From NCBI RefSeq assembly GCF_017873135.1, contig NZ_JAGGJV010000005.1, forward strand, positions 1 through 64,000: a DNA stretch of 64,000 bases, read 5' to 3'. Source of the stretch: Rhizobium herbae. Its GTDB lineage: Bacteria; Pseudomonadota; Alphaproteobacteria; Rhizobiales; Rhizobiaceae. A program made the translations under genes and the position numbers. The notes under the pieces are model-generated. The model worked only from the letters and a program-made list of their open reading frames with translations, was not told where the DNA came from and did not search any database. Shown here piece after piece: positions 8,167-16,617 of the stretch (its first letter is position 1; every line of letters starts with the position of its first letter).

Positions 8167-11100
8167 AATGAACTTCCGGGGAGCTGGACGAAGCTCGCGG
8201 ATGACATCAAGAAGTCGGTCTCCGGCGAGAAGCATGGCGTGTCCGGCGATACGCTCAACGAGACCTATGGAAACTACGGCAAACTCAAGTCCGATGGGTC
8301 GATCACCATCGAGCCGCCCAAATCGGGCGACAGGCTGACGGTCGGTTCGATCGTTCCGGTACGCCAGAGCGACCTTACCGTCGAGGAGGAGACGGTGCGC
8401 GCCGCGCGGGTGCTCGCCAAGCAGTATGCCGGCCCGTTCGCCGTTCTGGACGAGCGCGGGGCCGAGGAAGCGGAGATCGTTGACCCGCAGGAGCGGTTCG
8501 ACTCGGTTATCAAGGCTACCGAGGCGGAGCGCGCCTACGCCGCCCAGACATTCGAGCGGATCAGGAAGATCGTCAACGGCGAGATACCTGACGAGGAGAT
8601 CCCCAAGACGCCGCCGAAGCGGCCGGAGCTTGTCCCTCCCGCGGAGATTGTCGTCGCTCCGCCGGTGAGAAAAGAAAATCAGAGCGACGCGGAAATAGCG
8701 CATGAAGTGCGTCGGGCGACCCAGGACTACGGCGCATGGCTCCAGCGTCGGCCGAACCCCGGCGGCAAAGCCGTCGATCAGGAAAAAATGAATCCGGGGA
8801 AGGAGGAAACGGAAGACGAGGTCGTCGCTTCGCCCGAGGTCGCGCCATTTCCGGTTTATTCGGACAAGGAAGAGGAGGCCTTCCAAAGGATCCGCGGCGT
8901 CTTCTTTGCGCTCCAAGGTGATCCGATCCTCTCTCGCCTTTTCTGCCTGACATTTGATTTCGAGGTCGATGCCGGCGCCTTGCCGAATGGTGACTATCAT
9001 CTGGCGATCGGGGACGAGACCGGTGCAGCGTCTGGCATTTCGGTGGCGACGGCCGCGGCGAGGACCGAGACCGGCTTCTGGCCGCTCTCGGTTTTTGCTG
9101 CGCAGAACAGCCATTCGCCCAAGAAGTATCTGCCCGATCTGGTGGAGCAGAAAGACGGATTGTGGAAGATAATTCCATCGGCCGACGGAAAACCGCGCTT
9201 CGAGCTTTCCTCGCTCGACGTACGCCGATCGGTCGCGTCGAAGACACTGGGCCGCGACAGGGGTGAGGCGCACCAGACCGGTGGCTTTTCGATCCTTGAC
9301 CGCGGTCGCGTGGAGCAGATCGCGCGCGACATGGCGCTCGCCGAATTCAATCGAACCAAGGAGCAAGCGGCCGTACGCATCCTCCATGCCGAGGAACTCA
9401 CGATCGGGCGGCGCCTCGACGTTGGCGTCGTTAAAGGCGGACAGATAGTCTGGCGTAGCCTGATGCACCGCTATGTCAACTACAGGTTCGGCAAGAACGA
9501 CGTGGCCGTGGAGGCGGTTCTGGGTGCGCTCACGGAGGATCGGCTCGAAAGCAAGACGAAAGGTCTTCTCGAGGAAACCTCGTTTCAGGTCGCCGCCAGG
9601 ATCATGCCCAAGCCAAGGGCTGAGGGGGAGGCAACGCAAAGTTACGAGGCCGTTGCAGAAGAGGCGATCTTTCTCTGGGACGGGACACCGGTCAGCGTGC
9701 TCACCGATCGCGGGGGCGACGAAACAAAATCGACGCCGAGCGCGCTTCCCTTCGTGCGCGAGCTCGATTTGCCGGGTTGGGCGATGGACGAGGCGAAGTA
9801 TCGTCCGCCTCCGCTCCGGTTCGGCGTTCCCTATGTCTTCCGGTTTAGATCGACCTTCATTGGCGGAGGCTCGCCGGAGCCCGAGGCTGTCAGCGACGAG
9901 GAGACCATCATCCCGACACAGCCGTCTGGGGCCAGCGCCCGCGTCGGGCGCCGTTTTCTGCGCCACGATTCGATCGCCAGCCCGGTCCTACTCCTGCCTC
10001 GACACCTTGCTTCCAAGCCGCACGGTCCGATGGGGTTCGAACCGCTCGGAGAGGCAATAATCCGGTCATGGAACAGCGAAAGCTCCGACCTGTTCGACAT
10101 TTACAAGCCGGAGATTATCAAGCCGGCCTATGTTGAAGGAAGCGATCGGACCAAGCCTGCCTCGACCACTCGGGTCTTCGTTCCGCCCGAATCCGCGCTC
10201 GACCTAGTGACACGCCATGGCAAACTCGACACCGAAAAGCCCGCAGACATCCGCAAGGGAGGTCTGCTCGACGTTGCCTACACTCCGCGCGAAAACCACG
10301 GTAGATCCGTTGCGAACAGCGAGCTGAATCCCGTCCCCAGCGGGTTCCCGGTCGCCGTCAGTACGAGGCTCGACGCGCTCGACCCAGACGGCGTGATCTA
10401 CCAGCGCACGATCATCAATGATCCGGGAAAGCGCGGCGCGCCTGTCTTCGATCCGAGCGGTGTGAATACGACCACAGAGGGCCAGGTGGGCTACCTTCCG
10501 GACCCCGCTGTCGAAACGTACTGCCTCCGGGCAAAAGTCAGGGACGGCGACCGTTATCTCGCAGGCCACATCTCTGTGAAGCTGTACGATGGCACGACCT
10601 ATCCCCACGCTCTGCCGCTGGTCGTAAAGATTGTGCGCCACGAGAAGCGGGTTCGTGTTCCCCCTTCGGCGACAATCAAAGATCTACACCGGGCTTCCAA
10701 GCTGACCACGATCGACGCGGACGGAAACATTCCTGCCGCGAAGGGCAAGAAAGGCGCGCGCGTGCAACTCGTCGAACTCGCGCTATGTCGGGGCGAGGAC
10801 TTCACGTTGGAGGTGAGTTGCCTGCCCGGCGAAGTCGAGTTCGAGAAACGTTTTTCCTTACCCGAGACGATGGCGATGCAATTGCAGCGCGCATTCAAGG
10901 AGCCCGACTCCAAAGCGCGGCTTATTGCGATGGGCGGAACTGCGCTTGGCGACGCTTGTGCCGACGCAACGCTCAAGGACCATACAGGTGTAGGCGGCGG
11001 CCTCGTGCCGGACGAGAGTTTCCGCTACAACGTCGCCTCGAAGCTGATCGATTCGATGCGAGAGGACTGGCCGATCGAGGAGATCGCGGCGGTGGCGTCA

Positions 11101-13311
11101 TTACGAATTTGTCATGCCGTGAACAAGCCGTCGGCCGATGCCATTGTCTGGACATCAACCGGGGAGATGACAAAAGCCATCCGACCGTTGAGCCTCACAG
11201 AGACAAAGGTCAAGGTGTCTCCGCCCGACAATGAGGAGGGGGCAATCGAACTTGGGCTCGACGGCACGATCGAAGTCGATCTCGATCTCGTCGAAGCATT
11301 CCAGATCGTCGCGACCGCAGTGGGAACCGACGGCTTTCAGATCGACTCGATCGACCGCGGGCGCAGTATGATCTCAAAACGGTCCGGCCGCTGGCCGACG
11401 CGTATTCGCGAGGACGGATGCGAAGTCTACGAACGCTCCGCCGATGTCGTCGGGTTCAAGGTCGATCCCGAAGGCGTCGCGACCCTACGGCGCGAACCGG
11501 TCACATTGCTGGCGGTGTCCAATCTTCCGTCCACTAAAGCGATCGGTCCCGACCTGTTCCGGTTCGAGGCTGAAAAGGTCGAAAACAAGTACAAGAAAAT
11601 CGTCCGCGTTCGGCCGAAGACAGTTGATTGGGAAAAAACCGGATCGCTCATCTTCAAGCCAGCCGACAAAGGGCGCACGGAGATATCGCTCTGGCCGTTG
11701 TTTGCCGCGGCGATGGCCAATTCGAAGGTCGAACAGTGGGTCGCCTTGCCCCAACGCGGCGTGGACCGGACTAACCGTATCAAGCAACTGCAGGTGCAGC
11801 GTCCCTACACGTTCGCCGACACGCTGGCGCGCAAACTGAAGCTCGACCTCGTGCTCGTGTCGCGGGGGGCCTCGTCCTTTGAGACGGCTCCGAGTTATGT
11901 GGCGGGCAAGGAACAGGCGCTATTTCGCCGTCAGTCGCTGAAGCGAGAAGATCAGGCCATGAGGGCCGCAGCGTCCATCGAAGTATGGATGCCCTCGACG
12001 AAGCGCCCGGCCGCGCCGGACGTGAGACGACCGGAACCGTCGTTCGTCTTCACCCGAGATCTGAAGGAGGTGAACGGCAGCGATGCGGTCACGCACGTCG
12101 TCGAGCGCCATGCCCGAACGCGGCTCTATCTTGGTCGGGGCTGGTTCGATTCGGGGGAAGACGAGCGTCTCGGCGTCGTACTCTGGCCGCCGCACTATGA
12201 CACGCTCGAATGGACCGAGCTTGAAAACAATGTAGTGCGCCTCTACGGCCGGAAATTGAACCTCGAGGGGTTCGACGACCGCGATCTCGGCGCGGGAGGG
12301 GCCTTCGCCACCCGCTGGGGCGGAGACCCTATTCGTAAGGATGACACGGCCCAGGAAAGCTATTTCATTCCTCCCGACGCGTTCCATGACGTTCCGGAAC
12401 TGCGACCGGCGAAGGACAAGAAAACGTCGAGGCGAGAGCCTGCCAATTCAACCGGAGTGTCCACCAATCCGCACGCGCCCGTTTTCGTACGGAGCGCTTT
12501 GATGCCTATTCCGAAAGCGCCGACAGCCCAAACCGTCAAGGAGCGACAGTTTCTGCCGGTATCGCTGATCACCTATAAACCCTGCTTCGATCTCGACCGC
12601 GAGGAATGGTACGTCGACGTCGACTTACGAGCAACCCGCGCGTCCGAACCATTTGTTCGTTTCGGACTCGTTCGGTATCAGGAACATTCCATCCTCGAGA
12701 GTTTGAAAACATCAGAGCCCGTTTCGGTCCAGATTCAGCTTCTACCTGCGCGGACGGTCGAGGTTTGTGTCGAGAAAGTAAAGTCAGATCCCGATGTGCC
12801 CGGCTCCGTGGGCGGGATTTGGGTGACGCTGAAGGTGAGCGGCCGCGCTTCGAGTGGCATCAAGGAATATCAATTTGACAAGCTGCCAAAACCGGACCCG
12901 TTGCCGAAGGATTGGGCGCCGGAAAAGGCGTTTGGGGACCTGCGCCTTCCGAAAATCCGTGCGAGCGTTTTCCACGAGGCCGGGGAGGGCAACGCGCTCG
13001 TTCGATTGCCGGTCGCGGTCGAGGATTGGAAGTCAACGCGGCCCGGCGACATCCTGCCGCTCGAGATGGCTCCCCCGACTTTGGACAATAATCCGGGGAT
13101 GACATGGAAGCAGAGCTTCAGCCTGACGGGGGCCGCGCTGAGGGGGCTTGGGGCCGGGCGGGTGGTGGTATATCTCGAGGAATTCGATCTACGAATGCCT
13201 GCTTCCTATCGCGAGGAACCAGTGAAGATTGAAACGATGTTCGACAAGTCAACATTCGTCGAGTCCGGACCTCGCTTCAGCGCCCGCGTGCCGTTCCTTG
13301 AATTGAAGTAG
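7966..13311 (+). CDS. Very large protein of unknown function, 5'-truncated and fused to antisense aapQ
   Basis: An uninterrupted frame of 1,781 codons. The first ~66 codons (7966 to about 8165) are antisense to the aapQ remnant and cannot be native. The genuine part starts near ELPGSWTKLADDIKKS and has about 1,715 residues to the TAG at 13309. No ATG occurs in frame near the junction (the first is about 8788), so the real start has probably been lost. The protein is rich in charged residues, has no signal peptide or membrane segment and no enzymatic motif I recognise. Near ORF residue 1385 it has YLGRGWFDSGEDERLGVVLW and near 1565 FGLVRYQEHSIL; I recall similar motifs in large uncharacterised bacterial proteins but cannot name the family. 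Coding quality is uniform with no internal stop, so the loss may be recent. Confidence 0.7.
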   Translation: MMATHSMARPVMFRVVFPIDTKSGYPIATPSELFLTRLRYWLVRGGMITLAACGTTTCLIVWPGVRPNELPGSWTKLADDIKKSVSGEKHGVSGDTLNETYGNYGKLKSDGSITIEPPKSGDRLTVGSIVPVRQSDLTVEEETVRAARVLAKQYAGPFAVLDERGAEEAEIVDPQERFDSVIKATEAERAYAAQTFERIRKIVNGEIPDEEIPKTPPKRPELVPPAEIVVAPPVRKENQSDAEIAHEVRRATQDYGAWLQRRPNPGGKAVDQEKMNPGKEETEDEVVASPEVAPFPVYSDKEEEAFQRIRGVFFALQGDPILSRLFCLTFDFEVDAGALPNGDYHLAIGDETGAASGISVATAAARTETGFWPLSVFAAQNSHSPKKYLPDLVEQKDGLWKIIPSADGKPRFELSSLDVRRSVASKTLGRDRGEAHQTGGFSILDRGRVEQIARDMALAEFNRTKEQAAVRILHAEELTIGRRLDVGVVKGGQIVWRSLMHRYVNYRFGKNDVAVEAVLGALTEDRLESKTKGLLEETSFQVAARIMPKPRAEGEATQSYEAVAEEAIFLWDGTPVSVLTDRGGDETKSTPSALPFVRELDLPGWAMDEAKYRPPPLRFGVPYVFRFRSTFIGGGSPEPEAVSDEETIIPTQPSGASARVGRRFLRHDSIASPVLLLPRHLASKPHGPMGFEPLGEAIIRSWNSESSDLFDIYKPEIIKPAYVEGSDRTKPASTTRVFVPPESALDLVTRHGKLDTEKPADIRKGGLLDVAYTPRENHGRSVANSELNPVPSGFPVAVSTRLDALDPDGVIYQRTIINDPGKRGAPVFDPSGVNTTTEGQVGYLPDPAVETYCLRAKVRDGDRYLAGHISVKLYDGTTYPHALPLVVKIVRHEKRVRVPPSATIKDLHRASKLTTIDADGNIPAAKGKKGARVQLVELALCRGEDFTLEVSCLPGEVEFEKRFSLPETMAMQLQRAFKEPDSKARLIAMGGTALGDACADATLKDHTGVGGGLVPDESFRYNVASKLIDSMREDWPIEEIAAVASLRICHAVNKPSADAIVWTSTGEMTKAIRPLSLTETKVKVSPPDNEEGAIELGLDGTIEVDLDLVEAFQIVATAVGTDGFQIDSIDRGRSMISKRSGRWPTRIREDGCEVYERSADVVGFKVDPEGVATLRREPVTLLAVSNLPSTKAIGPDLFRFEAEKVENKYKKIVRVRPKTVDWEKTGSLIFKPADKGRTEISLWPLFAAAMANSKVEQWVALPQRGVDRTNRIKQLQVQRPYTFADTLARKLKLDLVLVSRGASSFETAPSYVAGKEQALFRRQSLKREDQAMRAAASIEVWMPSTKRPAAPDVRRPEPSFVFTRDLKEVNGSDAVTHVVERHARTRLYLGRGWFDSGEDERLGVVLWPPHYDTLEWTELENNVVRLYGRKLNLEGFDDRDLGAGGAFATRWGGDPIRKDDTAQESYFIPPDAFHDVPELRPAKDKKTSRREPANSTGVSTNPHAPVFVRSALMPIPKAPTAQTVKERQFLPVSLITYKPCFDLDREEWYVDVDLRATRASEPFVRFGLVRYQEHSILESLKTSEPVSVQIQLLPARTVEVCVEKVKSDPDVPGSVGGIWVTLKVSGRASSGIKEYQFDKLPKPDPLPKDWAPEKAFGDLRLPKIRASVFHEAGEGNALVRLPVAVEDWKSTRPGDILPLEMAPPTLDNNPGMTWKQSFSLTGAALRGLGAGRVVVYLEEFDLRMPASYREEPVKIETMFDKSTFVESGPRFSARVPFLELK

Positions 13312-13521
13312 ACGTGCTGAGCGTTGTTGCAGTCAGTCGGCTATGGGCTTAGTCATGCTCGACGCGACAAGAGCGCCGCCGCTGCGCTGGCTGGGTACGA
13401 AGTCTTCAAGAGCCAACAGGCAGGACATGTTGTTGATGAAGGTAGACTGAAGGGAATGTTGTTTTTAGCCTGCCTTGGCCATCGCCTAGGACGCTAAGGT
13501 CAACTGTGATTGGAGGAGTAG

Positions 13522-14046
13522 ATGCGCAGTCTTGTTCTAAAGCTGGCAGCAGCACTGATAGTTTGTGTTTCCGTAATACCATCCATCGCTGCCGAGAAGA
13601 AATATATAGATAAGAAGGTCCGCTCTGAAAACCACGAATACGCTGTCTCGATTGCGGCGCAGGGCGGCGACCTCGGCCACGCCTTTGTAATCTGGAACAA
13701 GGGCGACAGCGCAGCGATGATGACAACTCAGCAGGTTGTCGGATTCTATCCGCAAGCCGACAAGTCGAAATATGAAGCTGTATTCGGGTTGTCGCCGGGA
13801 CAGATATTCGACGACGCCGGGGAGAAACCAGACTATGTTGTCATCGTTTCGGTAAACTCGGATGCTTACGAGGCGGCAAGGGCGGTGTTCGAAAAATGGA
13901 AGACGTCTGGGAACTAAATGTTAGGCTTCAGTGACTGCACCACTTTTGCTGCGGAAATCGGTGCCGCAATTGGCCTGAACATGCCAAGCCGCGTTTTCGC
14001 GCCGTACCCAATTGAGTACATCAAGGCGATCGCAGATAAGAATTGA
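13522..14046 (+). pseudogene. Secreted cysteine-hydrolase-like protein, split by an in-frame stop
   Basis: A good ribosome site (GGAGG) precedes the ATG at 13522. The first part, 131 residues, has a signal peptide (MRSLVLKLAAALIVCVSVIP...AA) and GHAFVIW. It ends at TAA 13915-13917. The same frame continues directly with 42 residues starting MLGFSDCTTFAAEIGAAIGL to the TGA at 14044. A His in GHAFV-W followed later by a Cys in an aromatic-Leu-x-x-x-D-C-x-x-F context is the order expected in circularly permuted NlpC/P60-like (papain-fold) hydrolases. One base change from a tyrosine codon to TAA would explain the split. If so, the proposed His and Cys are now on separate polypeptides. Family assignment is from motif memory only; the 13522-13917 part could also be translated alone. 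Confidence 0.55.
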
Positions 14047-14526
14047 TCGCAGCGTAAGGCCGATGACCCAACGCATGGCACATCACGAAAAAATAGGGCT
14101 AGTTAAGTGGGTTCGCCACTCGGAAGTGGCCTCCGCTGTTAAAAATGGTCTCCGCCAGCAAGCCTTCCGGTATAATGGCAGAACATAATATCGCGGTACG
14201 CTCATGACCACGCTGTTGGCCGCTTCTCCGAGATGACGCTTGTCGTACCCCAAGACGGTCATCCACTGCAAGCGGGTCGACGCCCGCTACTGGCGCGACA
14301 ATGCCACAGAACGATCGCCGCTGAAACAGGGTCCCCAGCCAGCTTTCGCGCGGCTACGGGTAGCGTTTCGATCTTGGTAAATCACAGAACGCTTTGCCGC
14401 GAATTGTCGGTAACTAGCTGCAAAGACTATGCTTTTCGTCGTGAGGATTAGTGGTAAAAAGGTGTGGTATGAAGGTCCAAAAATAGCCTTTCTGGGGACC
14501 TTGGATTCTCACATGAATTCAACAGC
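14047..14526. other. Gene-free interval, possibly degenerate
   Basis: No frame here has a start signal plus recognisable protein. Short plausible stretches (for example plus-strand HCKRVDARYWRDNATERSPL near 14260-14320) suggest decayed coding DNA, but I cannot assign a family. No terminal repeats of an insertion sequence were seen. Confidence 0.35.
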
Positions 14527-14883
14527 TTAGAAGAAAAGCCTTGAAATTCCCTCTGTTTTCCCATCGCGAACGACCGTGGATGCCACCTTTGTGCCCTGGC
14601 TTTGGGCATCAGTCAATACGGGTCTGAAACGGAAATAACTTCCGCTGTCCGACCTCACGTTTGCGACGAGGCGGTCCATATGGCTCTCGGCAGCTTTGCG
14701 CCAGAAGGTGACATCATAAAACTTGCGATGGCTGGATGGACCGACCGAAGTTGATGCCGCCTTCAAGATGCGTCCTGGACGAGACCGACGCGCCCTCGTC
14801 TTCACGAACATGGCAATGCACAGTCTCGGCGGATGCTGGGACGACATCGAAGATCCTCTGGTCGACAGCAGGAGGAAGGTCAA
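14527..14883 (-). CDS. Doubtful small ORF, unknown
   Basis: A 118-codon frame. The last ~65 residues (from HRKFYDVTFWRKAAESHMDR to the stop) look like ordinary protein, while the first ~50 are rich in Ser/Arg and look like noise. It may be the 3' remnant of a longer gene. An overlapping plus-strand frame (14723-15109) is equally unsupported. No domain recognised. Confidence 0.25.
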   Translation of the reverse strand: MTFLLLSTRGSSMSSQHPPRLCIAMFVKTRARRSRPGRILKAASTSVGPSSHRKFYDVTFWRKAAESHMDRLVANVRSDSGSYFRFRPVLTDAQSQGTKVASTVVRDGKTEGISRLFF

Positions 14884-14970
14884 CGTCGCCTTCTTCAGGA
14901 TGATCCTACGCGGAGCAGTGGGGGCCGTCCTTGAACTGAGGGATCAGGAGAGAAGATGGCCTTCAGAAAC

Positions 14971-15006
14971 AAAAGAGGCGCGGTGTTGGCCGCGCCACTC
15001 TTCTTT
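14971..15006 (-). terminator. Intrinsic terminator
   Basis: The hairpin GGCGCGG-TGTTGG-CCGCGCC is flanked by AAAAGA on the left and CTTCTTT on the right. It sits about 50 bp after the stop of the minus-strand gene at 15058-15708, so it most likely ends that transcript. Confidence 0.6.
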
Positions 15007-15057
15007 AGATGTCGTCTTTGCCGCACAGGATGATGACCCCTGGGCCAGATACTTTCC

Positions 15058-15708
15058 TCATTTCACACATCCTTTCAGCTTCGCTTCGAACTCGGTTGAT
15101 GCCGGGTAGAAGACCATATCATGGAAGATGTCGGCAACCTTGCCTAGTCGGATCTCCCATTCGTTCGTATTATCCTTGCGCGTGATCTTCCAGAGGCCGA
15201 GGTCGGCCATAACCGGGAACAGCTTGTTGCGGACGCGCCAGCCGCCGCTTTTGTAGTTGAATCGCTTCGCAAGGCTCGCAAGAGATACGGCAATATTCTC
15301 TCCCGGGAAAGCATCGTGAATGCGCAGCAGCTCGTTGTGGAAAGCAGCCGTCTTGTAGGTGATGGCGTGCTCAAGGTTAGGCCAGTGCTTTGCATCGATC
15401 TTGCTGGCCAATATTAGCTCGCTGAACATGTGCCGAAGTCCATTCTCGAAGATGACGAGGTGGATTGCATCCGGGCGAGCATGTTCCAGCCGCTTAGTGG
15501 TCGCGGGTGGCATGTCAGGGAACCATGGCCCGTTCTGCTCCGCGCCGTCGGAATCATAATGCTTCTTGTTCCTCCTCAAGAACGTGAGCGTATCCTTGCA
15601 GGCCCTCTGCACGGCCGCGACCATTTTCGGATCGTCCCACTTCAGAATGGCAAGCCTGCAATCCTCTGCGATCTTGTCAGCAAGATCCTGCGATTTCGTT
15701 CCTGGCAT
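15058..15708 (-). CDS. Hypothetical protein
   Basis: A 216-residue cytoplasmic protein with no signal peptide or membrane segment. The ATG at 15708 (MPGTKSQDLADKIAEDCRLA) is preceded by GAGAGG with good spacing, so I prefer it to the in-frame start 36 bp upstream. The C-terminal half (SLASLAKRFNYKSGGWRVRN...LGLWKITRKDNTNEWEIRL) has the character of a winged-helix-like fold, but this is only an impression. I do not recognise a family. It stands alone between a terminator and a divergent small secreted protein gene. Confidence 0.6.
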   Translation of the reverse strand: MPGTKSQDLADKIAEDCRLAILKWDDPKMVAAVQRACKDTLTFLRRNKKHYDSDGAEQNGPWFPDMPPATTKRLEHARPDAIHLVIFENGLRHMFSELILASKIDAKHWPNLEHAITYKTAAFHNELLRIHDAFPGENIAVSLASLAKRFNYKSGGWRVRNKLFPVMADLGLWKITRKDNTNEWEIRLGKVADIFHDMVFYPASTEFEAKLKGCVK

Positions 15709-15923
15709 CGTGTGGCCTCTCGTTGAACACGCACTTTGTACCATTCATCGCATGCCCCGGAGGTGTTCATGTTGCACACCTCCGGCTCGGGACGCGTCCG
15801 AGGAGCCTTAGAAATGGGGTCTGTAGCGGTTCATTTTCAGAACCCCGCCACTGGTTTTTCCTTTCGACCAGCAGCCCGCATGAAGCGATCTGCACGAAAG
15901 AGACCGAACGAAAGGAAACCAGC

Positions 15924-16205
15924 ATGACCCGCATTCTCACCCTCGCGGCTGCAGCCGCCCTTGCCGCCGCCGCCCTCAGCTCGGCCGCCTCCGCTCAGGA
16001 GAACACCGAGTTCCGCGCTGGCGTGAAGTGCGACTGGGGCTTCTCGAACTGCAACGTTCGCGGCGGCGCGTCCTACTCCAACACCCAGACCCACGGCAGC
16101 CACACCGAGACGAACAAGCTCGACTTCAACGCCGACAAGTATGGCCCGAGCCTTGACGGTAGCCACAATAACCGCAAGGAGGACGAGCAGCCCCGGGGCA
16201 ACTAA
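15924..16205 (+). CDS. Small secreted protein, unknown
   Basis: A 93-residue protein with a clear Sec signal peptide (MTRILTLAAAAALAAAALSS, cleavage near ASAQE). The mature part is about 68 residues, hydrophilic, rich in Asn, Ser, Thr and His, with two cysteines (KCDWGFSNCNV) that could form a disulfide in the periplasm. The ATG at 15924 follows AAAGGAAA. The frame is open upstream to 15723, but that part lacks protein character. It converges with the RiPP operon (95 bp apart); a link to that operon is not supported by anything in the sequence. Confidence 0.65.
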   Translation: MTRILTLAAAAALAAAALSSAASAQENTEFRAGVKCDWGFSNCNVRGGASYSNTQTHGSHTETNKLDFNADKYGPSLDGSHNNRKEDEQPRGN

Positions 16206-16216
16206 TCACGAAGAGC

Positions 16217-16239
16217 GAGGGGGCGAACGCCGCCCCCTC
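16217..16239 (+). terminator. GC-rich hairpin after the small secreted protein gene
   Basis: GAGGGGGC and GCCCCCTC pair around a 7-base loop, 11 bp after the stop at 16205. There is no T-run, so it could be a weak terminator or an RNA-stabilising 3' hairpin. Confidence 0.4.
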
Positions 16240-16299
16240 GTGTCGTCGTACTATTCCGGCCATAGGCTCACGCCAAAAAGTGGCAGTCGAATGCACCGA

Positions 16300-16617
16300 T
16301 CATGATTCCGGAGGAGCCTCTGCTTGGGTCACGCCGTAAATATGCATTAGAGCGATGGTTTCAAGCTTGTCGATTGGCATCTTTTCAGCGCCACCTGTAA
16401 TGGAGCGAATCTGATCAGTGGAAAGATTGCTGCCTCGTGCATACATCGCCTCATGCATGTCTTGGGAGTTAAAGCCCAGTTCCGCAATGATGTCGGGTGT
16501 AGGCGTGCCAGTCTGGCCGGCGCCGAACAACTTGTTCCGTGCGTCTATCACCGCTTTCCGAAAGTCTTCATCGTTTTCAAGTCTTTCCAAAAACTCAATT
16601 GCTTTCTCTTTTGACAT
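16300..16617 (-). CDS. Nif11-type RiPP precursor peptide (candidate)
   Basis: A 105-residue peptide. Residues 1-30 (MSKEKAIEFLERLENDEDFR, then KAVIDARNKL) match the start of Nif11-like leader domains. Residues 65-76 (LSTDQIRSITGG) match the usual end of such leaders, a helix closed by Gly-Gly at 75-76. The remaining 29 residues (77-105) would be the core. The tail contains no Cys; it has two Thr, one Ser, His, Tyr and a Pro-Pro near the end. The ATG starts at the base after the TGA of tfuA, and GAGGGAG inside the tfuA end serves as ribosome site, so translation should be coupled. It is the last gene of ycaO-tfuA-precursor. The family call is from pattern recognition; the cleavage point and the modification are inferred. 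Confidence 0.72.
   Translation of the reverse strand: MSKEKAIEFLERLENDEDFRKAVIDARNKLFGAGQTGTPTPDIIAELGFNSQDMHEAMYARGSNLSTDQIRSITGGAEKMPIDKLETIALMHIYGVTQAEAPPES

Noticed and set aside
6841..9966. Extension of the AapM frame upstream to 9966 on the minus strand
   Set aside because: Residues upstream of 7872 are antisense to the large plus-strand gene and show no permease features; AapM begins at 7872 or 7884.
14047..14526. Insertion-sequence remnant
   Set aside because: Some protein-like fragments, but no transposase motif, terminal inverted repeats or target duplication could be seen.
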